Positions 29,594-40,700 of a stretch of DNA of 64,000 nt are shown here, one piece after another (position 1 is the first letter of the stretch; each line of letters begins with the position of its first letter). The position numbers and the translations under genes were made by a program. The notes beneath the pieces were generated by a model. The model saw only the letters and a program-made list of their open reading frames with translations. It searched no databases and was not told the DNA's origin. This DNA is from Gautieria morchelliformis (taxonomy: Eukaryota > Basidiomycota > Agaricomycetes > Gomphales > Gomphaceae): NCBI GenBank assembly GCA_015179125.1, contig WHVA01000036.1, positions 186,001 through 250,000 on the forward strand, written 5' to 3'.

Positions 29594-31125
29594 AGACCGT
29601 CAAAATTGGCACCATTCTCTATTTATTCGCTCGTTACCTGCCCATGGTTTTCTTTCTTGTTGGCGTATATGTCGATTTATCTATCATGTCCATTGAGGTA
29701 TATTACAACAATGCTCTCATATGTAACACACTTACTGATCGGAATGAGTATCTAGTATGACTTGCATTCTTGATGAGAAGCAACCTAGAGACTCATATGT
29801 TTGAAGGAAATGTAATACTATAACTCACCTAGCCAATGCTTTAGCACTTCCTTGTCTGATTGGTGTACAGGGTGAGTGATTATACCCATATATTTCTCAG
29901 GCAGAAGGATCAACACGTTGTATTATCTAGGCCTTCTGCTAGCTCGCACCTATGCTATTGCCCTTCAGAATCAAAAAGTTTTGGGTGTTCTTGGGTTGCT
30001 TATTCTTGGTGCTATTATCAGTCAAGTGGTATGTCCCTGTGCAGACTTTGTATGAATAGCATAAATTCATTTCACTGGATATAGTACTTGTCTGTTTTGC
30101 AAAACTGCAATCCCACTAGGGCACAACTTAATACATTTACATTGTCAGTTCTGACTAGGACTTTCTGCTTAGATTAACACTAACAAATTCTTCAGGTGTA
30201 AGATCTAGGGGTCTGTATTTGTCTGATTTGTCTCTGAATACCTTTGACAGTGGATATCATTGGCGATGGTGCTGTAATCCTTTTTGACACTGGAGTGGTG
30301 ATTTCAACCATTCTGAGCTCAATTCAAACCCTAAGGCTTTGGTGGAAAGGTGAAATTTGTGATAAGAAATCTCTAATTAGTCTAGTGGTTTACCAAGGAG
30401 AGCACACAACATATTGCTTATATATATGAACATATCACTAATCTACAGGTAAGGCTTCGTCAGATATGGGTATGAAACATTATTCCTATGATATTGCATA
30501 TGTTGATCCATATTTAGATTTGTGCTTACAATTACTTTGGCTAATGCTGTCACAACTGAGGTATTGTTACTTATAATGCCATTGAGCTATGTTACATTTC
30601 AGGTATTGAGGGTATGTAATACATTGATCATGATAAAAGAATGGCTAACTTCAGCTGCTTTATGGCATAAAGCCAAGCCTTCAAGTGATCTTAGTCGACC
30701 TTCAGAACAGGTATCTTCTTACCAATTTAACAAGAAAGACATGACTGTACTAACAGGGCATAACCAGCTTGTCAATAATTATCATCTGCCGCTTTCACCT
30801 AACTCTGAAAGAGAGACACAGTAGACTTAACAGCCCCTCATTACCCTCTCTTTCATTCTCCAGCTTCCACGCAGCCAGACAAAGTGTTCACAATGCTATA
30901 GTGGCTGAATTTGGGAACCCTCACTTGAGCCGGGAGGATTTTAATGCTGAGGATTTAGAGGACAATGTGGCTGATCAGGAAGGCCATCAGTCACCTGAAG
31001 AGGCTGGGTCAGCTGGGATAGAGTTGGATGAGTTTCCTCACATGACTGGATGTCCTGGAGATGTAGAAATGGTGAAGCAGATCGCCTCCGGTCAGTGGTT
31101 AGCGTCACTTTCAGGCACTGGTTAA
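29594..31125 (+). pseudogene. DUF6533-type membrane protein, 3' exons
   Basis: The interrupted exon resumes in frame as KTVKIGTILYLFARYLPMVF, the second helix after the DUF6533 signature. A later exon (29901-30028, acceptor TCTCAG, donor GTATGT) encodes a helix with LLLARTYAIALQN, the usual RTYA motif of these proteins. The next clear exon, from 30251, gives FDTGVVISTILSSIQTLRLW, then KKSLISLVVYQG. The last exons from about 30880 give a hydrophilic tail (AIVAEFGNPHLSREDF). Exon limits between 29667 and 29900 and between 30410 and 30880 are not settled; phases there need transcript data. Only the 5' part is separated by G2; the rest looks undamaged. Confidence 0.7.
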
Positions 31126-31129
31126 TGGT

Positions 31130-31920
31130 TCAGTAGGATCTGGAAGAACGGCAGAGGTTTAATGACAGCATTCAAGCTAATGCATTATAGCCATGATTCC
31201 AATACAAATCCACTAGCAGAGTAACATGCAACAACATATGTGGCTATCTGCTCACTCTGGCCAACCCATACCATCAAAAACCTGTCGATAGATATATATT
31301 CTGTGTCATTTTAAATTTGACTTTCTTCATAATTTATTAGAATTGTGGTGGCCTTTGGGGCCTTGTGTGTCTGTGAGTGGTTTAGGGAGAATGGCAGGCA
31401 TCTGGTGAGGCACCTTCCTGCAAAAAAGAGTCTGCATAGACAGTCCGTGGAATGACAAGTATGCTAAGTGGAAGTCCAGCAAATACATGTACTCTAGAGA
31501 AAATCTGGGGCAGGATCAGCGGGCTAGTAGCTCATGGCAATAAAAAACCCAGTGGGAATGCCATGGACCCATGACCCCCTTGAACACCCTGTCAGACCCA
31601 AGTACGCAAGACCTTATTGTGATGCTCATGAGTATAAGCAACGTTTGGCCTGGATGGGGCCCAACATTGCATTAAATTCAGAGTGCAACGTACCCAATCA
31701 TGATGACACTGAACATTGATGAGTTCAAGTATGGAAAATAGATTAATTGTGATGGAATAAAACAGAGGGCAGGACATTTCTACTTCTGAATACGCTACAA
31801 CAGCTTTGAGTCAGAGTGACCTAGAATATTGACTCTTGTGAGATGTTCTACAGATATTGTGAACAAGATAGATTACCTGAACCTCCAAGAACTCGCCGCC
31901 CATATGACTTATTCTGTCAC
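31130..31920. other. Stretch without recognisable gene
   Basis: Short frames only (31534-31719, 61 codons, no motif). Probably the 3' flank of the DUF6533 gene. Confidence 0.4.
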
Positions 31921-31922
31921 CA

Positions 31923-33239
31923 TCACGTCACCCATTTGCAGCCACGAGATAAGACTGTGTATTGATAGGAAATGACGTCAACTATGATTTGCACCACCAC
32001 ACATGCCCCACTCACATCTCTCTCTGTCAGAAAGTCAAGGTACGCCAACGCAACTGCCACCCAAAACCTGGGATCAACACCCAGCTGGCGCTCAATCCCC
32101 TTGATGATCTCAAGCAAGCCCATAGTAAGCATGGAGAACATTGGCATGCGGTCCATGAAGGTTAAGAGTGGCACAGCCATATTTCCCACCTGGGAGGATA
32201 ATCATAATGCTCATGTGATACAGCATATATGAGTATATAATATACATTATAAGAGTATTAATAACAACATATAGGAATATATAGTAGCATTTATAAGGAG
32301 AATAATAGATGTTATTAGATGATTCTGTATATATTTAAACATCTCGAAGATATATATACATATGAGAGAGTATTAGACTACAAGATAGAGTAACAGATAC
32401 TTGGAGATACTTCTAACAGATATGAGTAGGAGTATTCGTATGACTAGTGATAATGAGAGAGTATTAGACTACCATATGGAGTAATAGTAGTTGTGTAGAT
32501 ATTTGTAATATATATGAATAGTTATAATAATATAGTGTATATTAAAAGTAGGTAGAAAAAATAAGAAGAGGCATAAAAATAAGAAGAGGCATTCTTGTCG
32601 GCGGAGTGGCCGCTCAGGGAGGGGCAAAACAAAATTTATTTATATCCTAACAATAAGGCATGCACTTTCGTCCTCTTCTTTTCTATAATCTGAGAATAAA
32701 ATGGGTGAAGCTACAGGTAATAAAAGGTTGTGAGCATCCGCCCTGGGGCACAAGCATAAATGACGCTGTTGATCAAATAGGAAGTGATGTTATGACATGA
32801 GCTAATGGGCCAGAAAAGAAAGCAAACGGGGCTGGAGACAAGGTAGTGGATGTTGGAAGGGGTAAGGAAGGGTAGAAGATGAAATGTGTGACAGTGGTGG
32901 AATTCTGCGGCGTGATTGCATGTAGTTTTGCTTTGATTTCATGAGGGGACGGCAGAGAGAGGGTCTGAGAGGAAGATGGTGATGGTGAAACAGGTGGTGT
33001 AGGTGGGTAGGAGTGCATGTTAACATTGATGCACACTTCGCCTGGTGATGCTTTCTCCATCTAGGCTGAGAAGTGCATACTGAAAATGTAAGTGTTCCAT
33101 TGAGATGCTCAGGGGCCCTAATGGTCAATATAGTTCCCACAGTCACAGAAGCTGGGGCTGGCTTTGGGGCTGGTGGAGTGAGCGGAATGAATGTGCCTGG
33201 GGGAAGGTTGGGGATTGGACTCGAAGATACCAGCCACAT
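31923..33239 (-). pseudogene. Unknown minus-strand gene, interrupted by a MITE
   Basis: Upstream part: frame 33239-32802 starts MWLVSSSPIPNLPPG and is protein-like to LNGTLTF; from there the better frame is 33060-32773 (EKASPGEVCINVN, later TTVTHFIFYPSLPLP). Downstream of the MITE the frame 32189-31923 gives VPLLTFMDRMPMFSML and IERQLGVDPRFWVAVAL, a helical segment. The MITE at 32194-32741 separates the two, and removal with one CCTGG copy joins VPQ to VGNMAVPLL in an open frame. Introns or a frameshift near 33065 are unresolved. I do not recognise the protein. Confidence 0.35.
32194..32741. mobile_element. MITE family M1, copy 1 (548 bp)
   Basis: Starts GAGGATAATCA and ends GCATCCGC; the ends are imperfect inverted repeats of 11 bp. 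Flanked by CCTGG on both sides (32189-32193 and 32742-32746). It aligns along its length with 36227-36750. AT-rich interior with a GC-rich hairpin-like GGCGGAGTGGCCGCT near the right end. No coding capacity. The transposase family is unknown; the 5-bp duplication does not fit Tc1/mariner or hAT. Confidence 0.75.
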
Positions 33240-33252
33240 TTAAGATGGTGGA

Positions 33253-33679
33253 TGTCAGAGGACACCCTGTTTTCCATTTCCAGTTCCGACACCACACCCA
33301 GTTCCGACTCCATTTCCGACTCCACTTCCAGTTCCGATTCCATCTCCGCCTCCGCTTTTAGAAATGATTCCGCTTCTGGGAGAACTTCCACCAGTTCTGT
33401 TCGCTTTGCCAGTTCCACTCCAATTTCTGACTTCCACTTTCGGAACAGTGTCGGAAATCAGGCGACTCGCGTAATAGGTGGCATCAAGGGTCGATCAAGG
33501 GTCAGGGAGGTCAGGAGGATGCAGGTTTGATGGCGGGTGCCAAGTGTTGTCCCTGGCTGCGCAGCGTAGTATAATACGGGCTCGCTGACATTGGGGGTCC
33601 TTAGACTTTTCCCTTTGGATTTCCCCTGGTCAGGTGTGTGGTAGTGTGATCTCCACAACCAGCCAGGGTTGCCCTTACA
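33253..33679 (+). repeat. LTR of Gypsy family G3
   Basis: TGTCAGAGGACACC...TTGCCCTTACA, 427 bp. Matches the 3' LTR at 46816-47292 apart from a 50-bp segment missing here. It contains an array of TTCCGACTCC-like units. It is not followed by its normal internal region. Confidence 0.8.
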
Positions 33680-33954
33680 GTATGTCTGTTATTCTGCAAT
33701 CAGATAATGACCTTCGATACTTGATTTCCTTTGCTCCATCTCCTGTTCTTAGCACAGCGAGTCTAGCAAGACCTCCGTCTCTCCACCTTCCGCCTCAGTT
33801 CCGACTCAAGTTCCGACCAACCTTTAGTTCAGTACTTTCTGACTTCCGACTCATTTCCGAAATACTTAGGATGATAGTTCATTGGGGGCGCAACCTATAA
33901 GTTGAAGCCGCTGTCCTTTCCAGTTCCAACTTAGCGGAAATCTCGATACGTAAC
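33680..33954 (+). repeat. Remnant of another Gypsy LTR
   Basis: Ends GATACGTAACA and contains GGCGCAACCTATAAGTTGAAGCC, which resembles the corresponding block of the G2 LTR (GGCGCAGCACATAAGCTGAAGCC). It probably represents an LTR end of a third related element, pasted between the G3 LTR and the G3a pol fragment. Confidence 0.4.
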
Positions 33955-36120
33955 AGGATCCGCCCCTCCAAGTCACCCATGGCATCTCTGGTGTTCTTCA
34001 TCAAGAAGAAGGACAGCTTGCTCAGACTTGTGCAGGATTACCGGGCTTTGAATGCGATCACGATCAAGAACCGGTACCCCATTCCACTCATTTCTGAACT
34101 GATCACACAACTCCGCGGGGATAGGTACTTCACTAAGCTGGATGTCCGCTGGGGCTACAATAATGTTCGGATCCGTGAGGGAGACGAGTGGAAGGCTGCA
34201 TTCCGCACCAACTGAGGACTCTTTGAGCCACAGGTCATGTTCTTTGGCCTCACCAGCAGTCCTGCCACATTCCAGACAATGATGAATGACATCTTCTGTG
34301 ACATGATAGCAGAAGGGGTTGTCTGCGTCTACCTCGATGACATCCTCATCTTCACGAAAACAATGTCGGAACATCGGGAGGTCGTGTGGAGAGTGCTGGA
34401 ACAGCTCCGGGAGTACAACCTGTTATGAATACACAACTAAAGCTATGCCACCCAACATTCATCACTATAACACGCTGATATACTACGAAAACATCATCTC
34501 AACTCTATGGACAACTGTGGACCACTTTCCTTATTTGGACGTTGCAAGTCACACACATGCTATGACTTTGCATGTCACACTGTGATGCCCAGCGTGCACA
34601 CCGTGGCCGCCCCAGCGCTTAACTGTCATGAACCAGTCACAACACACCTCAACATGCACACACGCACTACCAAGCCCACCAAGAACACATACAAATATCG
34701 CGGAACCACTAATATCATCACAGCACTGTGGACCAAGCCAAACCAAGTATTTTCCCCACATGCCACGCGTCACGTGTGCACGTGATCCGATCAAGGGACG
34801 TGACACACCGAGGTGACCCTGCACCCATTTGGACCATTTCTCCTATATTCTCTTCCATTCCCCATTCCCCATTCACCATTATATTCTACACACCATCACA
34901 TTGCGCACATGTCACTCCTACTCCTAATACTCAAATCTATGCCAGTTGCCCCATACGTCCTTTTTCTTGTTCCTATCTTGTAACACACCAAGAACGCCAA
35001 GTTCTTCTCTTGATAGTTAAATAATCGACATTGTACACTACATTCGATAGTGAAAACAGTTAATCAACTCACTCCTTTTGCGCTCTATAGCTATTAGCTT
35101 CAGTCAACACTGTTGTAAGACGCATATACCTTGTTATATGTGCAAACACCCTACTTTCTTAAGCACTTCTCGATTCGACTCTTATTATGAGTTTGAATCA
35201 TACTTCTACTAGCTATTTGCAACACCATAACTAACAAGACAACCTGTGTCTCAAGCTGGAAAAGTGCCAATTTGAGCGGACACGGATAGAGTATCTTGGG
35301 GTGATCGTGTCAGAAGGAAACGTGGAAATGGACCCAGTCAAAGTTTCCGGTGTGTCGGAATGGCTTGTGGTGCGGAACAAGAAAGAAGTCCAGTCCTTCA
35401 TTGGGTTTGTCAATTTCTACCGGCGGTTCATCAAGGACTTCTCCTGCCATGCCTGTGCCCTCTTGACCTCACCAAGAAGGATGTTGGATGGTGGTGGGGG
35501 GAGCCGGAACAGGCCTCCTTTGACAAACTCAAGGAGCTGATCACTTCTGCCCCGGTCCTGATCTTTCCCGACGACTCTCCCCTTATCGAGTCGAGGCGTA
35601 TTCTTCCAACACAGCCACTGGAGTGGTCTTGTCACAGCAGTCATCGGAAGATGGTGAGGGGTGGCATCCGATTGTCTTCTTCTCTAAAAGCCTTAGTCCG
35701 GTTGAGCAGAACTATGAGATCCACGACAAGGAAATGCTGGCAATCATCTGAGCGTTGGAGGAGTGGCCACACTTCCTCAAGGGGGATCTATGCCTATTTG
35801 AGATCTGGACAGACCACAAGAACCTTGAGTACTTCCGCACATCTAAGAAGTTGAACCGACGACAAGCACGGTGGTCCCTACACCTGTCCCAGTTTGACTT
35901 CATACTCCACCACCACCCCGGCCGCACCATGGGCAAGCCCGATGCCCTATCCTGCCGCGCGGATCATGGAAGTGGAAGCAGGGACAATGCTGACATTACA
36001 TTACTCCACCCAAGTCCCTTTGCAATCTGCGCCCTTGAAGGAGTGACTGCAGTTGGGGCGGAAGCGGAAATGCTCCGGGACATCCGGAGGCAGTACCGGA
36101 ATAGAGAGAAGGAGGAATTC
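33955..36120 (+). pseudogene. Gypsy G3a pol fragment: RT and RNase H, interrupted
   Basis: Matches G3b from residues HPSKSPMAS onward. RT motifs include [18 protein letters not shown] and YLDDILIF (intact here). TGA at 34213-34215 replaces an Arg codon of G3b (TNRGLF). An 824-bp insertion interrupts the RT at 34424. After it the frame resumes at CLKLEKC, with frame changes near 35470 and 35755. RNase H (FEIWTDHKNLEYF) follows and the homology ends at about 36117. Integrase and chromodomain are absent. Confidence 0.85.
34424..35238. mobile_element. Unclassified insertion with 9-bp direct repeats
   Basis: ACAACCTGT occurs at 34415-34423 and again at 35239-35247; deleting the segment and one copy restores the RT alignment (REYN to CLKLEKC). 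No transposase frame. The ends (TATGAATACA... and ...CTAACAAG) show no clear inverted repeat. TGTTATG at 34421 and CATAACTAACA near the right end would suit an LTR, but then the duplication length does not fit. Class is unresolved. Confidence 0.6.
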
Positions 36121-36190
36121 ATCTAGGGTAAACCTTTAGTGCAAAGTCCAATATTTTAGTTATAATGGCATGGCAGACACATGGAGTTGC

Positions 36191-37013
36191 TTACCGGAAC
36201 CTCCAGATACACTGAGCCTCACTGAGGAGGATAATCATAATGGTCATGTGATACAGCATATATGAGTATATAATATATATTATAGAGTATTAATAACAAC
36301 ATATAGGAATATATAGTAGTATTTATAATAGATGTTATTAGATGATTCTGTATATATTTAAACATCTCAAAGATATATATACATATGAGAGAGTATTAGA
36401 CTACAAGATAGAGTAACAGATACTTAGAGATACTTCTAACAGATATGAGTAGGAGTATTAGTATGACTAGCTATAATGAGAGAGTATTAGACTACCATAT
36501 GGAGTAATAGTAGTTGTGTAGATATTTGTAATATATATGAATAGTTATAATGATATAGTGTATATTAAAAGTGGGTATAAAAAATAAGAAGAGGCGTTCT
36601 CATCGGCGGAGCCGCCGCTTGGGGAGGGAAAAAAGTAAATTTATTTATATCCCAACAATAACATTGGCATGTACTTTCATCCTCTTCTTTTCTATAATCT
36701 GAGAATAAAATGGGTGAAGCTACAGGTAATAAAAAGTTGTGATCATCCGCCTGAGGCTCTGGAGATATTCCTCGGTGATCCGATGGCCTCCAATCTTTGG
36801 TTGTGGCTTCTCCTTTGGCTTGCAAAGTGCGCCTGCCATGTGCATGAGCATGTGGCTGTGCATGTGGCTGTGCATGTGGCTTGCAGTATCCTCAGAATCA
36901 GATGGGATGTCAGGCAACCATGGGGAGGTTATAGCAAAGGGAATCAGAGTGGCGAGGAGTAGCCATTTCTTGGAGCGGTTGACTGGCATGGTGGCAGAGA
37001 GGAGCCCGACCAC
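36191..37013 (-). pseudogene. Secreted-type peptide with His/Met repeat, 3' end replaced by a MITE
   Basis: The frame 37013-36751 starts MVGLLSATMPVN (a second possible start is 36989). KKWLLLATLIPFAITS is a credible signal peptide. Then follow acidic SDSEDTAS and the unit HMHSHMHSHMLMHM, and KPKEKPQPKIGGHRITEEYL. Alternating His and Met is a pattern seen in copper-binding segments. The M1 MITE at 36227-36750 sits just after QSL, so the present product ends with about ten MITE-encoded residues. Without the MITE the frame would read SEAQCIWRFR and stop at 36191-36193, or splice at GTAAGC there. Family not recognised. Confidence 0.45.
36227..36750. mobile_element. MITE family M1, copy 2 (524 bp)
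   Basis: GAGGATAATCA...GATCATCCGC with CTGAG on both sides (36222-36226 and 36751-36755). About 90 percent identical by eye to copy 1. Here the GC-rich block reads GGCGGAGCCGCCGCT. Confidence 0.75.
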
Positions 37014-37137
37014 ATGTGTCAGTCATGTGACAGTCACCTTAATTAATGTAAAAATTATCAGCTCTTCTGGCGCTTATTTAACAGTCTGATAATAATTTCT
37101 ATCGACTTAATAATTATTACCCAACATATAATCTCTA

Positions 37138-37243
37138 TTAAAGTGCTTTTGCTACCAATAGATAGTAGCTCAACTCAATGGTGTGCCTATTATTTTCAAC
37201 TTAGTTGAGCTACTACTACCTATTGGTAGCAAAAACACTCTAA
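37138..37243. mobile_element. Foldback MITE of about 106 bp, TA-flanked
   Basis: Arms of about 40 nt: TTAAAGTGCTTTTGCTACC on the left and GGTAGCAAAAACACTCTAA on the right are inverted repeats with few mismatches, around a short core. TA flanks both ends. The size and TA duplication fit a Stowaway-like (Tc1/mariner-mobilised) MITE. Confidence 0.7.
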
Positions 37244-37456
37244 TATGCGACCGGTCAATGACGTGACACGTGCACTATTTATAAACCATGCAGAAGCACA
37301 GTCTGGCAGGGAGAGTGTTGTCACCACAGTCATTTCATTGGACTGTTGGAACAGTAGATCCAGGTACGAAGCATCGAAGAGTCTCCAGCATGCAAGCCAA
37401 GTGAAGTGTGCCTAAATTTGACTTGATTTCACCATTAGATCCCTTCCCACGCGCCG

Positions 37457-37723
37457 TATTGGAGCTGTACTACTGTGAGCTCTCAGATGTTCAGAGGTGC
37501 GTGAACGGCTAGTTTTATTACCTGTACTACTGTGAGCTCTAGTACAGGTGATGGTGTGTAAGTGTGAAGGGTAGTACGCGAGTGAATAGGATGGTTCTTA
37601 CCTCAGACGTTCAGAGGTGCGTGAACGGCTGAGGGAAGATGCAATATCGGGGTTTGAATGGGAAGTACTAACACGTCAGTGGGTCGGTGTAGACACGTAT
37701 AGTATGACATCGATACTCCAACA
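37457..37723 (-). repeat. 3' LTR of Copia C1 (267 bp)
   Basis: Same as the 5' LTR apart from 3 or so base changes and a 120-bp segment that begins and ends with the phrase GTTCAGAGGTGCGTGAACGG, so it arose by, or is flanked by, a duplication. Confidence 0.85.
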
Positions 37724-37751
37724 CTCCCCTCGATGGAAGGAGCGGTACGGG

Positions 37752-40700
37752 TCAAGGATTTGAACGGAGACCGAGGAGTTTCCTCAGTTTGTCGTGTGTG
37801 GGTCTGGGCAAGGCTTTCGTCATGATGTCGGCGATCATGTTTGAGGTCGGTACGTGGTGGAACTCAATCTCTTTGTTGTATACACGCTCCCTAACGTAAT
37901 GATGCTGGACGTCAAAGTGTTTGGACCTGGCGTGGTAAGAGGGGTCTTTTATGATCGAGATCATACCGAGGTTATCGCTTTGGATGCGTGTGGGGAGTCT
38001 TGCTTGTGACCTAGGAGTTCGAGGAGATTCTGTAGCCAGATGGCCTCTTTCGAGGCATGGCATGCAGAGGAGTACTCTGCTTCACAGCTGGAAGTTGTTA
38101 CTGATGCTTGTTTCTTAGCTCCACAGCCAAGGAAGAAGGCATAACCCGATGTAGACCTCCTGCTGTCCGCGTCAGAGGCGTAATCGGAGTCAGCGGAGCC
38201 CGTGAGGGTGATGTGCGGAGATGTGCCACCTAGGAATAGACGAAGGGAACGAGTGGCGTTAAGGTAGGTGAGGACGTGTTTTACGGCGCTCCAGTGAGGT
38301 TCCCCGGGGTTAGTCGAGAATTGGGAGAGACGGTTGATGGAGCAGGTGATGTCGGGTCTCATGCACATGGATGCATACATCATGGAGCCTATGGCTGCGC
38401 GATATGGTATCCTCGACATGGTGGCGATTTCATCTGGAGTCGACGGAGATTGATCGGGGGATAGGTCTTTGGCGGTTATATTAAGTGGTGTCCACACGGG
38501 GTAAGCTGTATCGAGATGGAATCGTTTGACTATTCGTTCGATGTATGCGGTTTGGCTAATAGATATGGTCCTTGCAATGCGATCTCGGGTGATCTTGATA
38601 CGTAGCATCCACCTAATGTCGCCAAGGTCTGTAATGTCAATGTCGGAGCGTAGGTCATGGACGATTGAGTCTAATTCAGCTGTGCTGCTAGCGGCAGCTG
38701 CCATGTCGTCTGTATGAATTACAACCAGTGACTTTCCGTTTTTGGTGGATCGGGTGTATACGCAGTGGTCGACGGGATTGCGAATGAAGCTGTTGGAGGT
38801 CATCGCTCTGTCCAGGGTTTTGTTCCACTGGCGGCCGGACTGTTTGAGCCCGTATAGTCCTTTTCGCAGGTGGCAGACGTGATCTTCCATTCCCTTAGCA
38901 ATACTGCCCTCTGCTTGCTCCATGTAAATCTCTTCATCAAGGTCTGAGTGGAGGTACGCGGTTTTGACGTCAAGTTGTCGTAATTCCCAGTCAAGGGTTG
39001 CGGCTAGTGCGAGGACTACTCGGAAGGATTCTAGGCGTGCGACTGGTGAAAAGGTGTCATGGTAGTCTTGACTGGCGATCTGCGTGAAGCTTTTTGCAAC
39101 AATGCGGACCTTCAACTTGGCTATCTTCCCAGACTCATCACGCTTTATGTGGCAGACGTTCTTACTCTTGATAACCCTTTTTCCAGCAGGGACAGAGCTT
39201 CGTGGTACGAGGTCCCAAACGTGGTGTCTTGTCATGGATTCTAGTTCAGAATCCATGCCAAGTTGCCATATTGGACCATTAGGACCCTTGAGCGCCTCGG
39301 TGAACGAGACAGGGTCTTCCTCCTCATGCACGATGCCGGCCAATGCCATATCTTCAATGAAGTTGGCCTCAAACTCTACGTTTTTCTTAGCAGCACGTGC
39401 GAGTCGGGCCAGAGTGCTGGCAGAGGTTATATCGGTGACCGTTTGTTCAGTGTGGCTGGTGTATGGCAAGTTTTGCATGGCTGCGCCAGCGGCGGAGGGT
39501 TTGGGGGTGCGTGAGGATCGACATGGATTGTCAAGAGCGGGGATACCTGGGCTTGGTGGATGATCAGGTGTAGTGATGTTGTTTATTCCATCACCTTCAT
39601 CTTCTGATGCTCCCCCTCCATCTGTATTCTCTGCTTCGTCTTGCGCCGTAGCGTCGTGTGGCGCATTGTTGTTACCCTCTTCATCATCGCTCTCACCGAC
39701 ACTGTCATTACCGACTACAAGGCCAGGGTGCAGCGGCCGTGGAGTGCTATCTTGCGACTCGATGAATGTTACGTTCCGGGAGGTGATGATTTGGCCGGTT
39801 GTCCGGTTATAGCATTGGTAGGCTTTAGATATCGATGAGTAGCCGACGAGGACGCATTCTACTGATCGGTTATAGATCTTGGCGACGTGATGGTTCTGGA
39901 TCAATACGAAGGCTCTGCAGCCAATTTCCCGTAAGTGGGAGAGATCAGGTTTTTCACCAGTCCAGGCCTCATAGGGTGTCTTATCATCAAGCGCTCTTGT
40001 GAGGGTTCGGTTTTTGAGATATACCGCAGTCATTACGCATTCGCCCCACAAGCTGGGGGGAAGGTTTGCATCTGATCTAATTGTTCGCGCTCTGGACATA
40101 AGTGTACGGTGGGTTCGTTCAACAATTCCGTTCTCAGCAGAGGTATATGGTGCAGTGACGAGGTGTTGAATGCCATGGTCATGGAGGTACCTTTCATAGA
40201 GTTTAGAAGTATACTCTCCTCCATTATCCGTAATAAATTTCCTTATGGAGCAGTTAGATTGGTCTTCGACGAGAGTTCGCCATTCAGTAAACGCGGCGAG
40301 CGCATCACTTTTTCTGGCAAGGAGATATGTCCAGGTGTGTCTCGAATGGTCGTCTACGAAGGTAAGGGCGTAACATTTACCGCCGGCGGGTACATCCTCA
40401 GGCCCGGTGATATCGGAAAAGACAATATCAAGAATGCCCTCTGCCCTCTTTCCTTCGCGTATCTTTGGTACAGGTGTTTTGGCCTGTTTCCCAAGGATAC
40501 AGTGATCGCAAATTGGCGGGACAGAGGAAAGGTCGGTGGGCATACCTGTGGCCATACTCTTCTTTGCCATAGTAATGATAGACTGGTAATTCACGTGGCC
40601 AAGTCGCTTATGCCATGTTTCGAGGCTAGCTGGGGCTCTCGCAAGGTTAGCATAGGCTTGAGCGGAGGATGTGGTGGGAACATAGTATAATCCCCCAGAT

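Noticed and set aside
33000..33065. A 20-nt GTATGC...CCTAG intron in the gene at 33239
   Set aside because: Far too short for a spliceosomal intron; a frameshift or a different exon structure is more likely.
32194..36750. The two M1 copies as LTRs of one element
   Set aside because: They have different 5-bp flanks, each duplicated on its own, and inverted ends, so they are two independent insertions.
36838..36880. Short tandem repeat read as a possible CRISPR-like array
   Set aside because: It is a 12-bp coding repeat giving His-Met residues, with no spacers; CRISPR does not occur in a eukaryotic nuclear genome.
40109..40690. 193-codon plus-strand frame inside Copia C1
   Set aside because: Antisense of the integrase; motifs on the minus strand explain it fully.
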